DNA of 64,000 bases, taken from NCBI GenBank assembly GCA_029706075.1, contig JAINUG010000135.1, forward strand, positions 1 through 64,000, in the 5' to 3' direction. How positions within the stretch are numbered: the first letter of the stretch is position 1; every line of letters starts with the position of its first letter. The notes beneath the pieces were generated by a model, which did not search any database, was not told the origin of the DNA, and saw nothing but the letters and a program-made list of their open reading frames with translations. A program made the translations under genes and the position numbers. Origin of the DNA: Aldrovandia affinis (Eukaryota > Chordata > Actinopteri > Notacanthiformes > Halosauridae). Of the stretch, positions 38,036-50,780 are shown in pieces.

Positions 38036-40310
38036 TTGATGAATATGCCTTAATGACGATAACGTACTACTCCCCTTGTGATTGCTATTTGATAAATATT
38101 TATTTCTATAGTTTTAATGGGAGTGACCAACATATTTTCTGATCAGCAAAACCATGTGAAAATGCAGTTCACTTGCATGGTCACTTTTCTGGGTCCACCA
38201 TTGTATTTAGCGACGGCCCAGCTACCTCCAAAGGCACTGCGGTTGCTTCGACTGTATGAGGTTACAAGCAGATTATTTTTGCCCAGGTTTACTGAAAAGA
38301 TATTGAACTTTTGATGGACAAACAATGCTGATGCAATCCTTTTTGCCACATGGAAGCTATTTGCGATAGTGACCGCTGTGCTGGGAATATCACTGCAGGA
38401 AGATTTCAATTAACAGAGACACAAATAACTAATACATTTTTGACATTTCACATATTTGCTTTGTGTTGTACAGGCACTTCAGTGCTGCACTAACCCAGAA
38501 AATGCCAGAGTGGTATACTTATTTAGTTTTAACGATGTGAATGAAAGGCTTGCCGATTCCTGACAAAGAAGGTAAAAAAATAAAAAAAAGAATTTAATCT
38601 GCTGCAGCGTAAAGCGAATGCATATGAAAAATGTTTTTAAAGCATTTATATGACTGTGACTGCAAAGAGTGCACATTTCGGCCTTAGAGGAAACACTGAT
38701 TACATAAATGGAAAAGCAGCATGTGGCATATTGGTGTCAAGGTACTGTATAATGTTTTGCCTGAAAAAGAAAGCTGCTTCAGTAATCCAATTTAAATAGG
38801 TAATTAAGAATAAACAGTATTTCCACCAGCCTTTAACAAGATTTACCAACACTGGAAATACAGTTTTTTTTTTATTGACCTGTCAATTTTGTTTTCTCCG
38901 TTTTCTCCCCCGTTCTCATAGACCTTTTCTTTACCCCTTGATGTTCAGATGATCATTAATCAATATCATACAATCAAATCCTATCGTTTCCTTAACTGAT
39001 GATGTGCTTCAGTGAAAAAGCGATTGTGCAAAACCTTCAGGGAGAAAAACACTGTGGTATTTAATAGTAGTACTTTTTCACATGGTTCTGATGTCCATCA
39101 TGGCTGATATTTAGGAAAGCCTAAATTTACACAGATTTTTGGGGGCAATCTTCCTAACACAGGCCATTTTTGCTGCCATTGTCATTTAATCATATTAGAT
39201 TCCGTCAAATTCATTCCCGTCTAACTACTCAAGATCAGTAGTTCAATATTTGATTTCAATACTGGAGACACTATGGAGGGAGGATTGAATCTCAATTCAG
39301 TTTAATTGCACACACAAAAATGAAATTCAGTTCATTGTTTCAGTTCATGTTTTATGACATCCTAGGTGTACCTGTGTAATTTACATATACATATATATAT
39401 TCAACTAAACAGTTATAACAACTATTATTATTAAAATTATTTGTGTCATTACCACTATCATTATTATGGCGATCATTACTTTTGAATGAAAATAATCAAC
39501 ATTATCAAGTTACAGTACATGGCACCCTTTTGTTCTGTTGTGACTAACATCCCGGAATACTTTACAGTTGTTTATGGTTGTCTCCACTATTTTATCATTG
39601 TTTTGAGGGAAGAATAATATTCTTCATCGAACATTAACACAATAGTTGGCGAGCGCAAAGACAATAGTAAAGGTAAAGATAATAGTCATTCATGGTTATG
39701 GTTTAACATTATTATGTAATCAAATTAAACTGATTAAAATTCGAAAAATTCATTGAGAGGCCTTTGTTTCCCCGGAACCTGTTCAGTCAAGGTGCGCTGC
39801 CTTGACAAAAGGTACAAAAGCCTTAGCTACTTTGTTAAATTTGTGGGGTGGGCATTTGGTCTTTAAGGCCTGCCTAAAGTCCTGTCCTTTCACCGCTTCT
39901 GTGAGTTCAACAGCACCCCCCGCAACCGATGTTCAAGTAGCCCATGTGTCGAGATCTTCATCATTCCAAAGCTCTTGAACAGACTTCGTAAAAAGACTCT
40001 TGTGCTTTTTGTTATTTGCCCATTAGTGGAACTTTGAAGATAGATAAGACGGGAAAGTAATTGGGAACGTGTCCTCATTCCCCCCTACACAAATTACCAT
40101 GTGCAGTGCATTTCAGGGGCTGCATCCAACTTGCGATACTCTTATAATAAAAATGCATTTGTATTTGGTACCACACTGGAGGAATCTATTTATGGTAAGT
40201 TTAATCAATTATTCCTCTAAAAAACGAATAATTTTTAGAACTAAAATAAATCCTGTCGACGCGTAGAAGAAAGAACAAGCTATGACATCCATCTTAAGAT
40301 ATCCTAATTT

Positions 40311-40527
40311 CTTGCTCTCTCTCTCCTCCCCTCTTTTTCTTTTCCCTTCTCTCTCCCAATCTCCCTCTTTCTCTCTTCCCTGCTCACTCTCTCCATCTCA
40401 CTCTTTTTCTCTTCCCCTCTCTCTCTCTTTCCACGGCCCTCTTTTCCCTCTTCCCTTCATTCTCCCTTTCTCTCTCCCAGTCTCTTACAATCTCTCTCCC
40501 CCCTCTCCCTCTCTCTCCCTCTCTCTA
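40311..40527. repeat. 217-bp pyrimidine (CT) tract
   Basis: Almost all C/T on the plus strand with irregular CTCTCC and TTTCC units. Confidence 0.9.
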
Positions 40528-42116
40528 TTATTGTTGAGCTGGCTCCCCGCATGCACTGTCTCGACCCGATGCGCAGAGAGTCAACATCAAATCTCATTAC
40601 AGGCCAGATGCAGTGACATGCTTATGTCAGTGTGTGTCAGTCACGTCACTCTGACACTCCATCCAGGGACTGCACCCACCCACCTAAACCAGCATTTGGG
40701 GGGGCACCAGGCTTTGGGTGGCCATGGAGGACACAACATCACCTTCCCCCTGCGAAAATATCCAATCAAAACTAGCAAAAAAATAAACACATGACGATTT
40801 CCGTGCCATGAATGCATTTCAGTGAGTGACGGCCTGTGACGTTCCTCAAAACTACCCATCAAAATGTTTCAGATCACGCCAAAGTGTCGCGGCTTACTGC
40901 TGCACAGCCTTCCGCTGTTTCGTTGTGTGTTCTGTGAGAAAATGTAAATGCTCTCACTTTTTGTTTCGTAAAACAAGCTAGTCCAGGAATTCGCCTTTCA
41001 CACGCGGCGACAATTTGCAGGCACCTCAGCCCGAATTCGGTTCGGAGATAAGATCCTTTCACTCCAAGATTTGTTTGAAGTACAGACGGTGCAGTGCACA
41101 AAGCAACAACTTCTGTAGATGGGGAAAAAAAAGAAATTGAGTTGAAGCAGCTGAGGTTACATCTTGCTTTCTTTCCCTGCAGTTTCATTATTTTTATTTC
41201 TGTTTATGCTCTGCTTTTCTCTTCCAGGGTCGCAAGGCACCTCTCCTCCAAACTGTTGAAATCTCACCATCTCATCAAGAGAGACTGAGCTCAGTGAAGC
41301 CTTCGCACAAAGCCGCTCAGCCAGAGAGCAAGCTGTGGCCTTTCCTTTATGTTGTTTGGGATTTAGGCTGATTAATTGGATTAGCTTGACGAAAGTGAGA
41401 GAAACCCAAAGCGCTGCATATTCAATTAAGTTTAGAATACTTGTATATATACATGTATATAAATATAGAGATTCATGGGATATTTCCATGATGTGTGTCA
41501 CACGTTTAAGCGAGCTTTAAAAGGAGCGAAACAGATCGGGGGAGACGTCCCTTCTGTTGGGTCTTCTGGCTCAGATCTTCGGATAATAAATACATTCACA
41601 GGATCAAAGGAGCCTAGACGCGAGACCGATCGTTTTCAACAAGCTTGCGTTAAGGCGGGGGGAAGGAGTCCCGCTACACCCGCCTTTACCTTATATGGTG
41701 AAGGGACGATAAATGGCAGCAACTCAACTGGTTTTAGGAGGTCACCTCGCTCCTCTTGGGAGAGTCATTTCACTGCCTCCTCCTCTTAAAATGTCCACAG
41801 CACTTCTTCTGCCTTAGTGCAGGGCGAGGCCGTTCATTTGGGCAGACGCACCAGTTATCCGTCTCACAGAGAGTTGTACGAAGAGAGCAGAAGCGAATAG
41901 CTCAGGACAAGAACGCTGCTGTTCGACAGCTGCGACCAATGTCACGCGAGGTGGCTGAGGAAATGTTTCTGACTAGCGTAACGTTCGTATTACTGTTCAT
42001 GATAACCTGCTTTAAGTGCTTTTATTGCGAATAATACGTGTGCACAGTAAGATTAGATTGACCGTCTGTCTGCAAATGGAGACTATTCTTTGGTTTCAAT
42101 TTTTAAATGCATATGT

Positions 42117-42262
42117 GGTTCCCTGTGGCTCAGTAGGTAGAGCATGGCGTTGACAACGCTTAGGTTGTGGGTTCGATTCCCATTGGGACTACATATACTG
42201 AAAAATGTATGCATTCACTACTGTAAGTCGCTTTGGTTAAAAGCATCTGCTAAATGGCATAT
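42117..42262 (+). mobile_element. tRNA-derived SINE, copy 2
   Basis: The head carries box A TGGCTCAGTAGG (42125-42136) and box B GGTTCGATTCC (42170-42180), spaced as in a tRNA gene. A short linker and the tail CTGTAAGTCGCTTTGG with CATCTGCTAAATGGCAT follow, then a short duplicated AT run (to about 42285). It is opposite in orientation to pcdh19. It looks like the best-preserved of the three copies because both promoter boxes are intact. Confidence 0.85.
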
Positions 42263-45083
42263 ATATATAAATGGCATATATATATGTTGAAGAATACTCC
42301 TGCATACTGTATCTCTTGCGATTGTCACCAAACTTTAACAGAAAAATAACTTTAAAAAAAAAAAGCTAACGTTTCGGACAGTGGGCCTTCGTCAGAGAGT
42401 TCTGGGACTCGAACACGTACCCAATCCAATTTGCTGTTACTAGGGGTGCCAACATCTCCACTGATCATTTTTAAATGCATAAAATTAAAGTAAAGGTTTT
42501 TTATTCTGTTGGAAAATGTGGGTTAAGCAAATTAATTCACTGTGCTTTGTTTACAAACCAGGTTTTGTACAATTTTACAATTTTCCTTTAGTGTGCCAAT
42601 GATCAAATTACCTCTCCTTGTCATGCCGCAAAATCCGCAAATTAAACTGTATCTAAGTGCCATATGCTTACAATAGTTATGTAGCCATCTTTCAGGTAGC
42701 AGAATGGAGGCATCTGGAAGAGAAGCACTTCAATTAACATTGAACAAAACTTGGCAAAATTGTAGAGCAAGTGAAAAGAAGTATCCAGGACTTTGTTTCC
42801 ACAAAGGGAAATACTGTACATTCAGGGATATGCAGACTGAATTCCTTTTTCACGTTCCATTTAGCACAATAATCCAATCTAATAACTTGTATCAGCCAGC
42901 TTTTTTCCTCCAAGATAATTCCAAACAAATCAATATTTTTTTTTAAAGAACATTTTTATTTCTGCGCATAAATTCAACATTTAAATCACAGGTGTAGCCA
43001 GCCACGGAACATTTTAGCAATAAATATTATGGTCCGCGGTGATTATCAGAGGCACATAGCCGCAGGCGCCTACAGCACGAAGCTGTATAATTGCCTCTCT
43101 CCCCAACTGATCAATTACTACTTCTAAAATTAGGCCGAACCGAACTGTAGCGTTCACGGTTTGTAAGATCTCACCTTGGGAACCGCTGGCAGGTCTCCGT
43201 TTCTACAACACATCTTCATTTTGTTACACCGGGAACAATTGCTCAAGCAAGGTGAGGTTCTTTAGGGGCTAACAGAACTCTCCCGAGGGATGAAATTGAA
43301 ATTGCAAACAAACCCGCCAACACAGCCAGCTCTTGGGTCTCGGGACATCCATCCTGCGTCCAGCCCTGGGTTCAAAGGTGCCCGGCTCACTGCCTGCTGC
43401 TCGGCTACAGGTCATGGCATCGACGGTGCCCGGCAGTGCTCCCTGCCCACCTGACCCAAATGTTCCCTTGCTGACGGGTTCCATTAAGCTAGTAGCCTTA
43501 ACTGCTGATCGTTGCAGCTAATCTGATAGGAACCTCACACCCCCCCCCCACCCACCTTCAAAAAGGAAACATAAAAATGAATTCCCATTTAAACCCCAAA
43601 TCTCTTGTGACCAACACTTCGGGAATTAGATAAAGGGCGCTCCAAAAATTAACCACGGATCGTGATTCGTTTTCCGCGCGTCTTATCAAAGCTTAATTTA
43701 AAACCCATCAAAGTCTGCATGGGCAAATTAGTTTTATTTTTAGGTTATTTTAAATTTCTTTTTCTTTCTTTTCTCTTTTCTCCCCCATACGATGGATGCG
43801 ATTAACAGTTGTACCACTGCCGTGCCCAGAAAGTGACCTTATTTCATTCACTGTGAAAATGATAATCTCAGTGGCACAAAATATTCCTGCCAAAAAACCA
43901 AACAAACTTAAACTATTTGCGGTGGCTGCACAGCGAGTACTTAAACCTTATCCTGAAATCTGCTTAAAGCCGAGGATGACCGCAAGGTGCCTTCAGGGCG
44001 GGTGGAAGACAATTTGGGGAGGCACAATAGTAATCACAAAACAGCGAGGCTGTCCCAGCAGGGCCCTGGAGAAAGGAAGACCTGTGGAGTTGGGGTGCTT
44101 TCAAGCTCAGGCCTGCACACCGTGACGGAGCCATTATCTGTGATTTCACACTAGAAAGTATTTGCTTCTCACATAAATAGGTACGTAATTACATCAGCGC
44201 CATTTTCTTTTTTAAAACATTGACGTTTGGGGGAAGAAAATAACTTTTTGTCGTGTCTACGCCGAGAACAGCTAGCGCTCCTTGCCAAGGTGGGGGGCGG
44301 GGGAGCCAACTGCCTCCTTCCCCCACTTACCCGCCTCCCCCCACCCCACCCACCCACCCATCGGCACCTTGTTTCTCTGCCCGCAGCAAATACACAGAGG
44401 CTGTGGTCAAAGAGACGTTTGTCAACGTCTCGCTGGGGTGCAGCGTGCGATGGCGCCTGCATGCAAAGCAGCCCTTGCCTTTATGAAGCCGATGCTCAGA
44501 GATGGGCGAACGACAAAATAAGCCAGGTCCCCGACAACTGACACACCCCTCTCAAAATCTGCCAATCAAGTGATTAAGTGATCGCATGTGAGGTCATCAA
44601 AATCAATGCCTTTACTTTTTTTACATTTATTTTTTAACCCTTATTTTTCATTAACTGAGACAAATGGACACTCTAATCCCAGCTACAATGGTTCCTTCAT
44701 TGGACGTCTCAGCCACCGTGCCCGGTTTTTACCATGCCACTTTGTCCATCTGTTCAACCCAGAGTGGCACCTGACCTGCATGCTACCTGGACACAGATAA
44801 AAGGGCAACGCGCCGAGAACCAGACTACCCTTCCTTCCACAGACTCGGGCGCAGGGCCTTCTGCCACCTCCCACGCAGGCTTTCGCAATTAATCGCCACT
44901 GCTTTAAGTGGGCCTCTTCGACCCTTTGCCATCCTCCGGAACCGCTTTATCGGATTGGCCGCTCAATAGACGAAGCCTTTCTTGCTTGTTTCTCCAGAGG
45001 ATCAGTAGTAATGGTCTCATAGTGTCAATTATTTGATTTTTTTTTTCTTCTTCAATCATTTGTGTTGTACATAGCAGTACAAG

Positions 45084-45096
45084 CACACACACACAC

Positions 45097-45137
<41 letters not shown>
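45084..45137. repeat. (CA)n microsatellite
   Basis: CA repeat with one AA interruption. Confidence 0.96.
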
Positions 45138-45142
<5 letters not shown>

Positions 45143-45945
45143 ACCATCTCATCCATACAAGAATGAGTAGGTGAGGTGAGTGGTTGACCAAGGAATCTGA
45201 TAGACCAGTTCATAGAGCTGAAAATCCATAGGCTAAAGATCAGCTGGCCTGCATGCACACTGTCAGCTTTAATAGTATCTGTTGCAAGGCCTTTTCTCTC
45301 CAGCCCAGCAAACTGCACACAAAAAATACACCTGAGCACAATGGTGTTCTTGCTGCTATGAAAAACAATATTAAAATCAGCAAATAAACTAGACCTTATT
45401 GCCTCATTTGCACATTGAGTATTTATATATTGATTAGCCTAAACGGCGACATTTGAAATGATATGAGCTGCAGCTGATTGGCTAGGTCACCTGGCAGATG
45501 TTCAATTTCTCCACACGCAAAAAACAAGTGAGGTAGGGCAAGCCAAAAACAATACATTTTGTCAACCCTCCAAATTCCGCTTGGCACCGTTAAACATAGC
45601 CACATGTCCATCCTCATATCTGGCTTCCCAAAGATGGCCAGGGATGCCCTTCTCACATTCACAGATCAATACAATACAAAAGACCTTGTGTTAGACCTTG
45701 AAAAAGATCTCTGCTGAAAGAAGAAAAGGAACAATTCACATAACTTCTTCCCAGAGGAGCTGCAAGCATCAGCCCGCAATTGGCACCAGTAGCTGGGTTA
45801 CCAGGTTGCATAATAACCCTACCCTGAAGGATGTGAAGGATGCAATGCATGCTGGGTGAAGGTCTTGTTGACAGCATGATGGGACTGTACCTGGTCTTCC
45901 ACATACATAAGTGCATTGTGAGGAATGGCATACCTTGAAAGAGCT

Positions 45946-45970
45946 CCCCCCCCCCCCCCCACCCACCCCC
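45946..45970. repeat. C15-A-C3-A-C5 run just inside intron 3
   Basis: On the transcribed strand this is a G-run cluster 42-66 nt downstream of the exon 3 donor. Confidence 0.95.
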
Positions 45971-46011
45971 AGACGGCAGCAGAATAGGCGGTAGGATAGA
46001 GCAGAACTCAC

Positions 46012-46339
46012 CTCTGGCAGTGGCATGCCGTTGATGATGAGGTCGGGCTGTTGCGGGCCCTGCCCGGTGAAGTTGTGGTGATAGCCGTGGTTTGGAGCGG
46101 CATTGCGTGAGTTCTGGTTCTCCACGTTGAGGAACGTACTCTCGGAGCGCCTGCACCCCAGTGGCAGGCTCTGTTGGTGGTAGTCGAAGTAGTTGAGCGA
46201 GGAGGTGAGAGACGAGCAACTCACCACGTTCATCTTGTCCGTCTCCTCCGCGTCGCGCGGGACCAGCCTGATGTCGTTCTTGCTCAGCTTCTTCTTCTTG
46301 CCCGACTTCTTCTGGTTTCCGTACGAGTACTCCGCCACC
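46012..46339 (-). CDS. pcdh19: pcdh19 exon 3: proximal cytoplasmic domain with conserved motif CM1
   Basis: This 328-nt exon contributes one nucleotide completing an AGG arginine codon with exon 1, then 109 codons starting [11 protein letters not shown] and ending GMPLPE. It carries a lysine-rich stretch, then [28 protein letters not shown] and [13 protein letters not shown], which form conserved motif 1 of delta protocadherin tails and match PCDH19 closely. The acceptor is a pyrimidine-rich tract ending cttgcgtag; the donor is GAG before gtgagt (phase 0). The region just inside the next intron carries a very long G run on the transcribed strand. In human PCDH19 this exon follows an optional exon 2; here the direct join to exon 1 gives [10 protein letters not shown], the arrangement of the human exon-2-less isoform. 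Confidence 0.95.
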
Positions 46340-47731
46340 CTACGCAAGTAGAAGAAACTGAACAGACTCAATATAGCAGTGCCCCACCTGACCCCATAGG
46401 CCACATGGCCATGATGACCCCATGACCCATGATGAGGCCCCAGCTCATTGACGACATCAGACAAAATAAAACGGGGGGGATGTTCCATAGACCTCCAGCC
46501 ATCAATGAAACTGTGATCTCTGATTCATTAACCATTTCATGCTCTACCATCCACATTTCACGAGCAAGCACGGGCAAATACAAACATGCCGAACCACAAA
46601 ACCACACATACACACACTTACGAATATTACCGAAGCACATAACTAAGTAAACTTGAAAATGAAAGAAGTGAGGAAGAAGCATTTCCCAGAAAAAAATCTC
46701 CCCGTTTCCACACACAAAGTGCATTCATGTGTTGAAATGCCGATTTCTCAATCAATTATCTGGCGCATAGTAGAGTGTGCGACTCTCCTTTTGAATGATT
46801 ACCCTCTGCTAGTCAGCACCTCGCTAAACTTTTAGGTGTGCATCCTCCTTCTCCATAAACATCTTTAACATCAGAATATAGATTAAAAAGCCAGCACAAA
46901 CTTAGCACGAACACACTTTGCCTAGTTATCCCCCCTCAGAGTGTCCCAGTTAGCCTACCCCAGAAGCTGTTGTATCTAAAACACACTCCACGTGAGTCTC
47001 CCCTTTCCTGTCATTCCTACACAAGAGTGCCTACAGTTCCCAGTCGCATTTTTAGCACAGTCTGTTCCTATCTGACCCAGGCCTACAGCACCGAGTTCCT
47101 CGTGTGTCTCCTATTTGCCTACCCTCACACAACGATCTGCAACGGTCTGTTTGTTTCCTAGGCCCCTGCTTGAAGGAGAACGCCGTTAAGACATGCATAT
47201 GAAATAATACAGCGCTCTGCATAAATAACTAGCCCTAATCCCCGGAGGTTCCACCCTTTCCAGCTCTACATTACATTTTTCTTTTTTTTTCTTTTGCGAG
47301 GCTGCCTGCTCCTCCTTGTTTCGTTTCTGACAAAGTGAATATAAATATAATAAATACAACAGTATAACAGTGCAGAGCCACTGCATCTCTCTTGATTCAA
47401 AATGGAGAGAGTGTGTGAGAGAGAAAGAGAGAGAGAGAGAGAGGGGGACTCAGTTCTGCCGTGATAACAGGAATCAAAGTGCTTCACTCTATCATTGTTC
47501 TCCCTACTTTGGTGCCTAAATCGAAAGCAGACAAGGAAAATCCTTAGTGGAACCGACAGTGAACAGTAAATTGCAAATAAGTATGAAGCAGGTTTGAGGA
47601 GATTGCTACCTAAAAGCACTGCACATCAATATAGATTAAAGCTCTCAGCAGGTAGAGCATTTTATAAGGAACAAAAAAAGGAAAAAAATACATTTGTTTG
47701 AAAAGGGATTAGGGAGTGAATAGGGAACCAG

Positions 47732-47734
<3 letters not shown>

Positions 47735-47766
<32 letters not shown>
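47735..47766. repeat. (TG)16 microsatellite
   Basis: Sixteen TG units. Confidence 0.96.
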
Positions 47767-47767
<1 letters not shown>

Positions 47768-50155
47768 TTAGTTTTCTTTCATCCATTTTATCTTTTTTTT
47801 CTTTTGTAGGATTGTCATGTCCAATATTTATCTGTTGGCTTTTCAATCTGGATTCCATACCAGAACTCCCTACATTACGGAGTGTAATGAGGAAAAATAT
47901 TATAGTTTGATGTGCCAAGCTATCGGAGTGGGCTGTGTGGGAAATCGTTGGGGTTAATTAACAGAACATATTTCAGGGGAAGAGGAAGAATTAGAAAAGA
48001 AAAAATAATACACAAAGACTAGAGCAAAAGCACAAGGCTGTGTTTACTCAGTGGAATCTGGGGTTGCCAGATTGGAATTAGATTTCTGGCAACCATGACA
48101 ATGATGACTCATTTCACATTATTTTACCCCTGGAGGAAGCTAACGGTAAAGGGTCACGAGGACCAGTTAACCCACGCGGTCTGTTACACACAAGCTAAAG
48201 AGAAATGACACACGCGGTGAGCTTAGATATGAGTGCTTGGGCATGCAGCTCCATCTGTTGTCGGTCCCATGTCTGTTAAGCATATCTGCACAGAGCTGTG
48301 GTCATTTTGTGTCTGTTTGAAATGGGTTTCCCCAGTGTCGTGATGAATTACATTTTCATAAAATAAGGGATTGCTTAAGTTTTAGTCATTGACTCTTTCA
48401 TTTCTGTATGGAAAATTCAATTGAGTTTTTGACAGGATACGAAGATAACCCTGATTTGAAGCCAGGCGCGAGCACCCGAGACGTATGCTAATACGAACAA
48501 GGAATGAGGAAAGCAAGCCAGTAATGCAAATTGTACATCTCCATTTTCTTAGTGCTGACTGTAACATCACAGAAACCGCTTCGATCTAATATGTGCACGT
48601 CTCTCCCTCGGGCCACCTACAGAGAACAGAGCTGTGTTCACAACACAGGTGCTGTGTCTGATGGGAGAGAACCAGAGAACTCTTTGCCGATACGTTGTTT
48701 TTGGCCCCTACGTTATGCAAACGAAAACTACTATTGCATTTAATTTATTTCTAAGTGGCCGTGTTTTCAAATTTAGATGATTCAGGTCGGCGGCGAAAAT
48801 ATGCACTCCCACCACGGCGCAAGTGTTCAGTTATAACATTACAGCCCTGGAATGTCACCAAACCTTATGTACAGTGTAAAATATGGAAATGGTTTCAGGT
48901 TAAACTCACAAATGCAATTTATATGGAAATGTCGAGTGGTTATGCAGCTGAGAGAGATCAACATGGGAGTCTACATTATGGATTAATAATAACGCGTTTT
49001 TATTAAGATAGATTAAGAAACTAATATTCTGCCCTACTTCACACACATAGCCTAGTTTATTTGAGTTTTAGCAACGGGATTTTTTGTGATTAATTATACA
49101 TTACATCCAAAACTGTATTTACATTATTTACATCAGCTGCATGCGAGAATTGCCAGGTATTCAACAGAAGGTCTATGTTATCAATCTGTTTCAACAAATA
49201 ACGTATTTGCTTCTCCTCTTGGCCAGATTAAATCGAATTCCTAAACAGTTTGTCCTTGACTTTGATTTACACGTTCGATTAAGTGGTTATTTTGTTGTTG
49301 TATACACAATTTTCGTTCATTTTATCGACAGTTAAACTGACAAACTAATTTAGTTTAAATTATGAAAAGAATAATACTTCCGATTCGTCGTAAAAAGTAA
49401 ATGTAAACTTGTTTGCGTTCGATTGAATGAGTCCCTTAATGCGCGAACAATTGGGGGATGAGTTAATGGCAGCAAAAGATTGATCTTGTTGTCAATTTTA
49501 TTTTTATTTTTTTATGAAAATGGCTGAAACGTCAAGAGGAGTCCAATTATTTAACCATCTGCATTTGTTCTGGTCGTTATAATCTACCTGAGCAATCGAT
49601 AATAATATTTGTATTGGCAGACAAGCTCCCTGTTTTACCTAGCCAATTAACCCATTCACCCCTGAGGCGTAAAACAGCGATACCCACAGCGTAGGCTATA
49701 TCTGATACACGAGAACGTGTAGGGTATTTTAAGTAAACCGTGTAAGGATGGGGCTACTACATTTCCTAAAGTTGAAATACATTTAAATATATGTGGAAGA
49801 AAAGCTATAAATATAATCTATATACTATATATATAATTTTAAATACTATATATATATATGCTATGCTACAAAATCGATTGCTGTTGGTATACTGGCGCTT
49901 AATTGTGTTAGAGAAAACAACACGACCAATCATTCTCAGTTTAATACCAGAAAATGATTTTGAAATACTGACACACCCTTGAAACCACATATATTCAGGC
50001 AACTTGCATATTCCCTGCCTTATATCAAATTACAACATTTTTACATTTCGGTTAAAATGTATTAATTATCTAATAATGAGGTTGGGCTAATAACTGAATA
50101 TTATATATCGTTTTGGGAATTTTGAAGACATTCTGTCATTAATTAGAGTCAAAAA

Positions 50156-50196
50156 GGTGCATTTTTCCATATATATGTATATATGGAAAACGCACC
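50156..50196. repeat. 41-bp near-perfect palindrome
   Basis: GGTGCATTTTTCCATATATA on the left is mirrored by TATATATGGAAAACGCACC on the right, with one mismatch and one single-base indel. It lies in the first large intron about 0.6 kb from exon 1. Confidence 0.85.
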
Positions 50197-50780
50197 TTCA
50201 TCTAGCATGTATAGCCTATATATATATATAGGTAACCGTGCAACGAACCATTCGGGTGTGTTTACTGGGCTTACCGATTCGTCTACAGCGGGTAGTTCGT
50301 GTGAGGGGAGGGGGAGAGACTGCAGAGTATGCGCTGTAGTTTTACAAAGCCGCAGCATTTGGCTTGTGCTTGCAGCTGCATCAGCTGGATTCAGCTCACA
50401 ACTGCACCAGCGACGTGCACACTAACGAACCATCAGATAGGCATGGTTGACAGCATCGTCAGCCACATTCCGTTGAACAAAGTATGACAACCCCGTGAAC
50501 CGATAGCTCTTACTAGGCTACTAGCCTACTTCTCCACAGTTACCGCTGTTCATTCTAGGCTACAGGTTACAGCACATGCACACTGGATACATGCACACAC
50601 GCGCTCACCCACACCACACACCTAGCTTGCAACAGTCATGCGCCGAATTTACTATGTTCTCAGAATTTGTACGTCTGAGTGGAAGGAATTCAGATAACAT
50701 AGTATGGGCAGAAAAGAATAGCATTCACGTGAAACACATTGCATATCTCAATGGGAGAACAAGGAGAAGTATTGCGTTAC

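Larger units (their letters stand above)
46340..50780 (-). other. pcdh19 intron between exons 1 and 3 (would contain exon 2)
   Basis: This 4,441-bp intron begins gtaacg and ends cttgcgtag. I looked on the minus strand for the human-type exon 2 (47 residues rich in Cys, phase 2 at both ends) and did not recognise it. It may be lost, diverged or skipped. The intron holds a GA run (47404-47447), a TG run (47735-47766), AT-rich stretches around 49800-49860 and a 41-bp palindrome (50156-50196). I see no other gene in it. Confidence 0.8.

Noticed and set aside
40282-40794. 170-codon plus-strand Ser/Leu/Pro-rich frame
   Set aside because: Most of it is the CT tract and the remainder shows no family resemblance.
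42117-42190. A tRNA gene
   Set aside because: Box A and box B are present, but the acceptor arm does not pair and the SINE body and tail follow directly.
44412-44431. Short inverted repeat GAGACGTT / AACGTCTC
   Set aside because: Eight-base arms are expected by chance in 64 kb.
45659-46219. 186-codon minus-strand frame overlapping exon 3
   Set aside because: It is a shifted frame over pcdh19 exon 3 and its intron flank.
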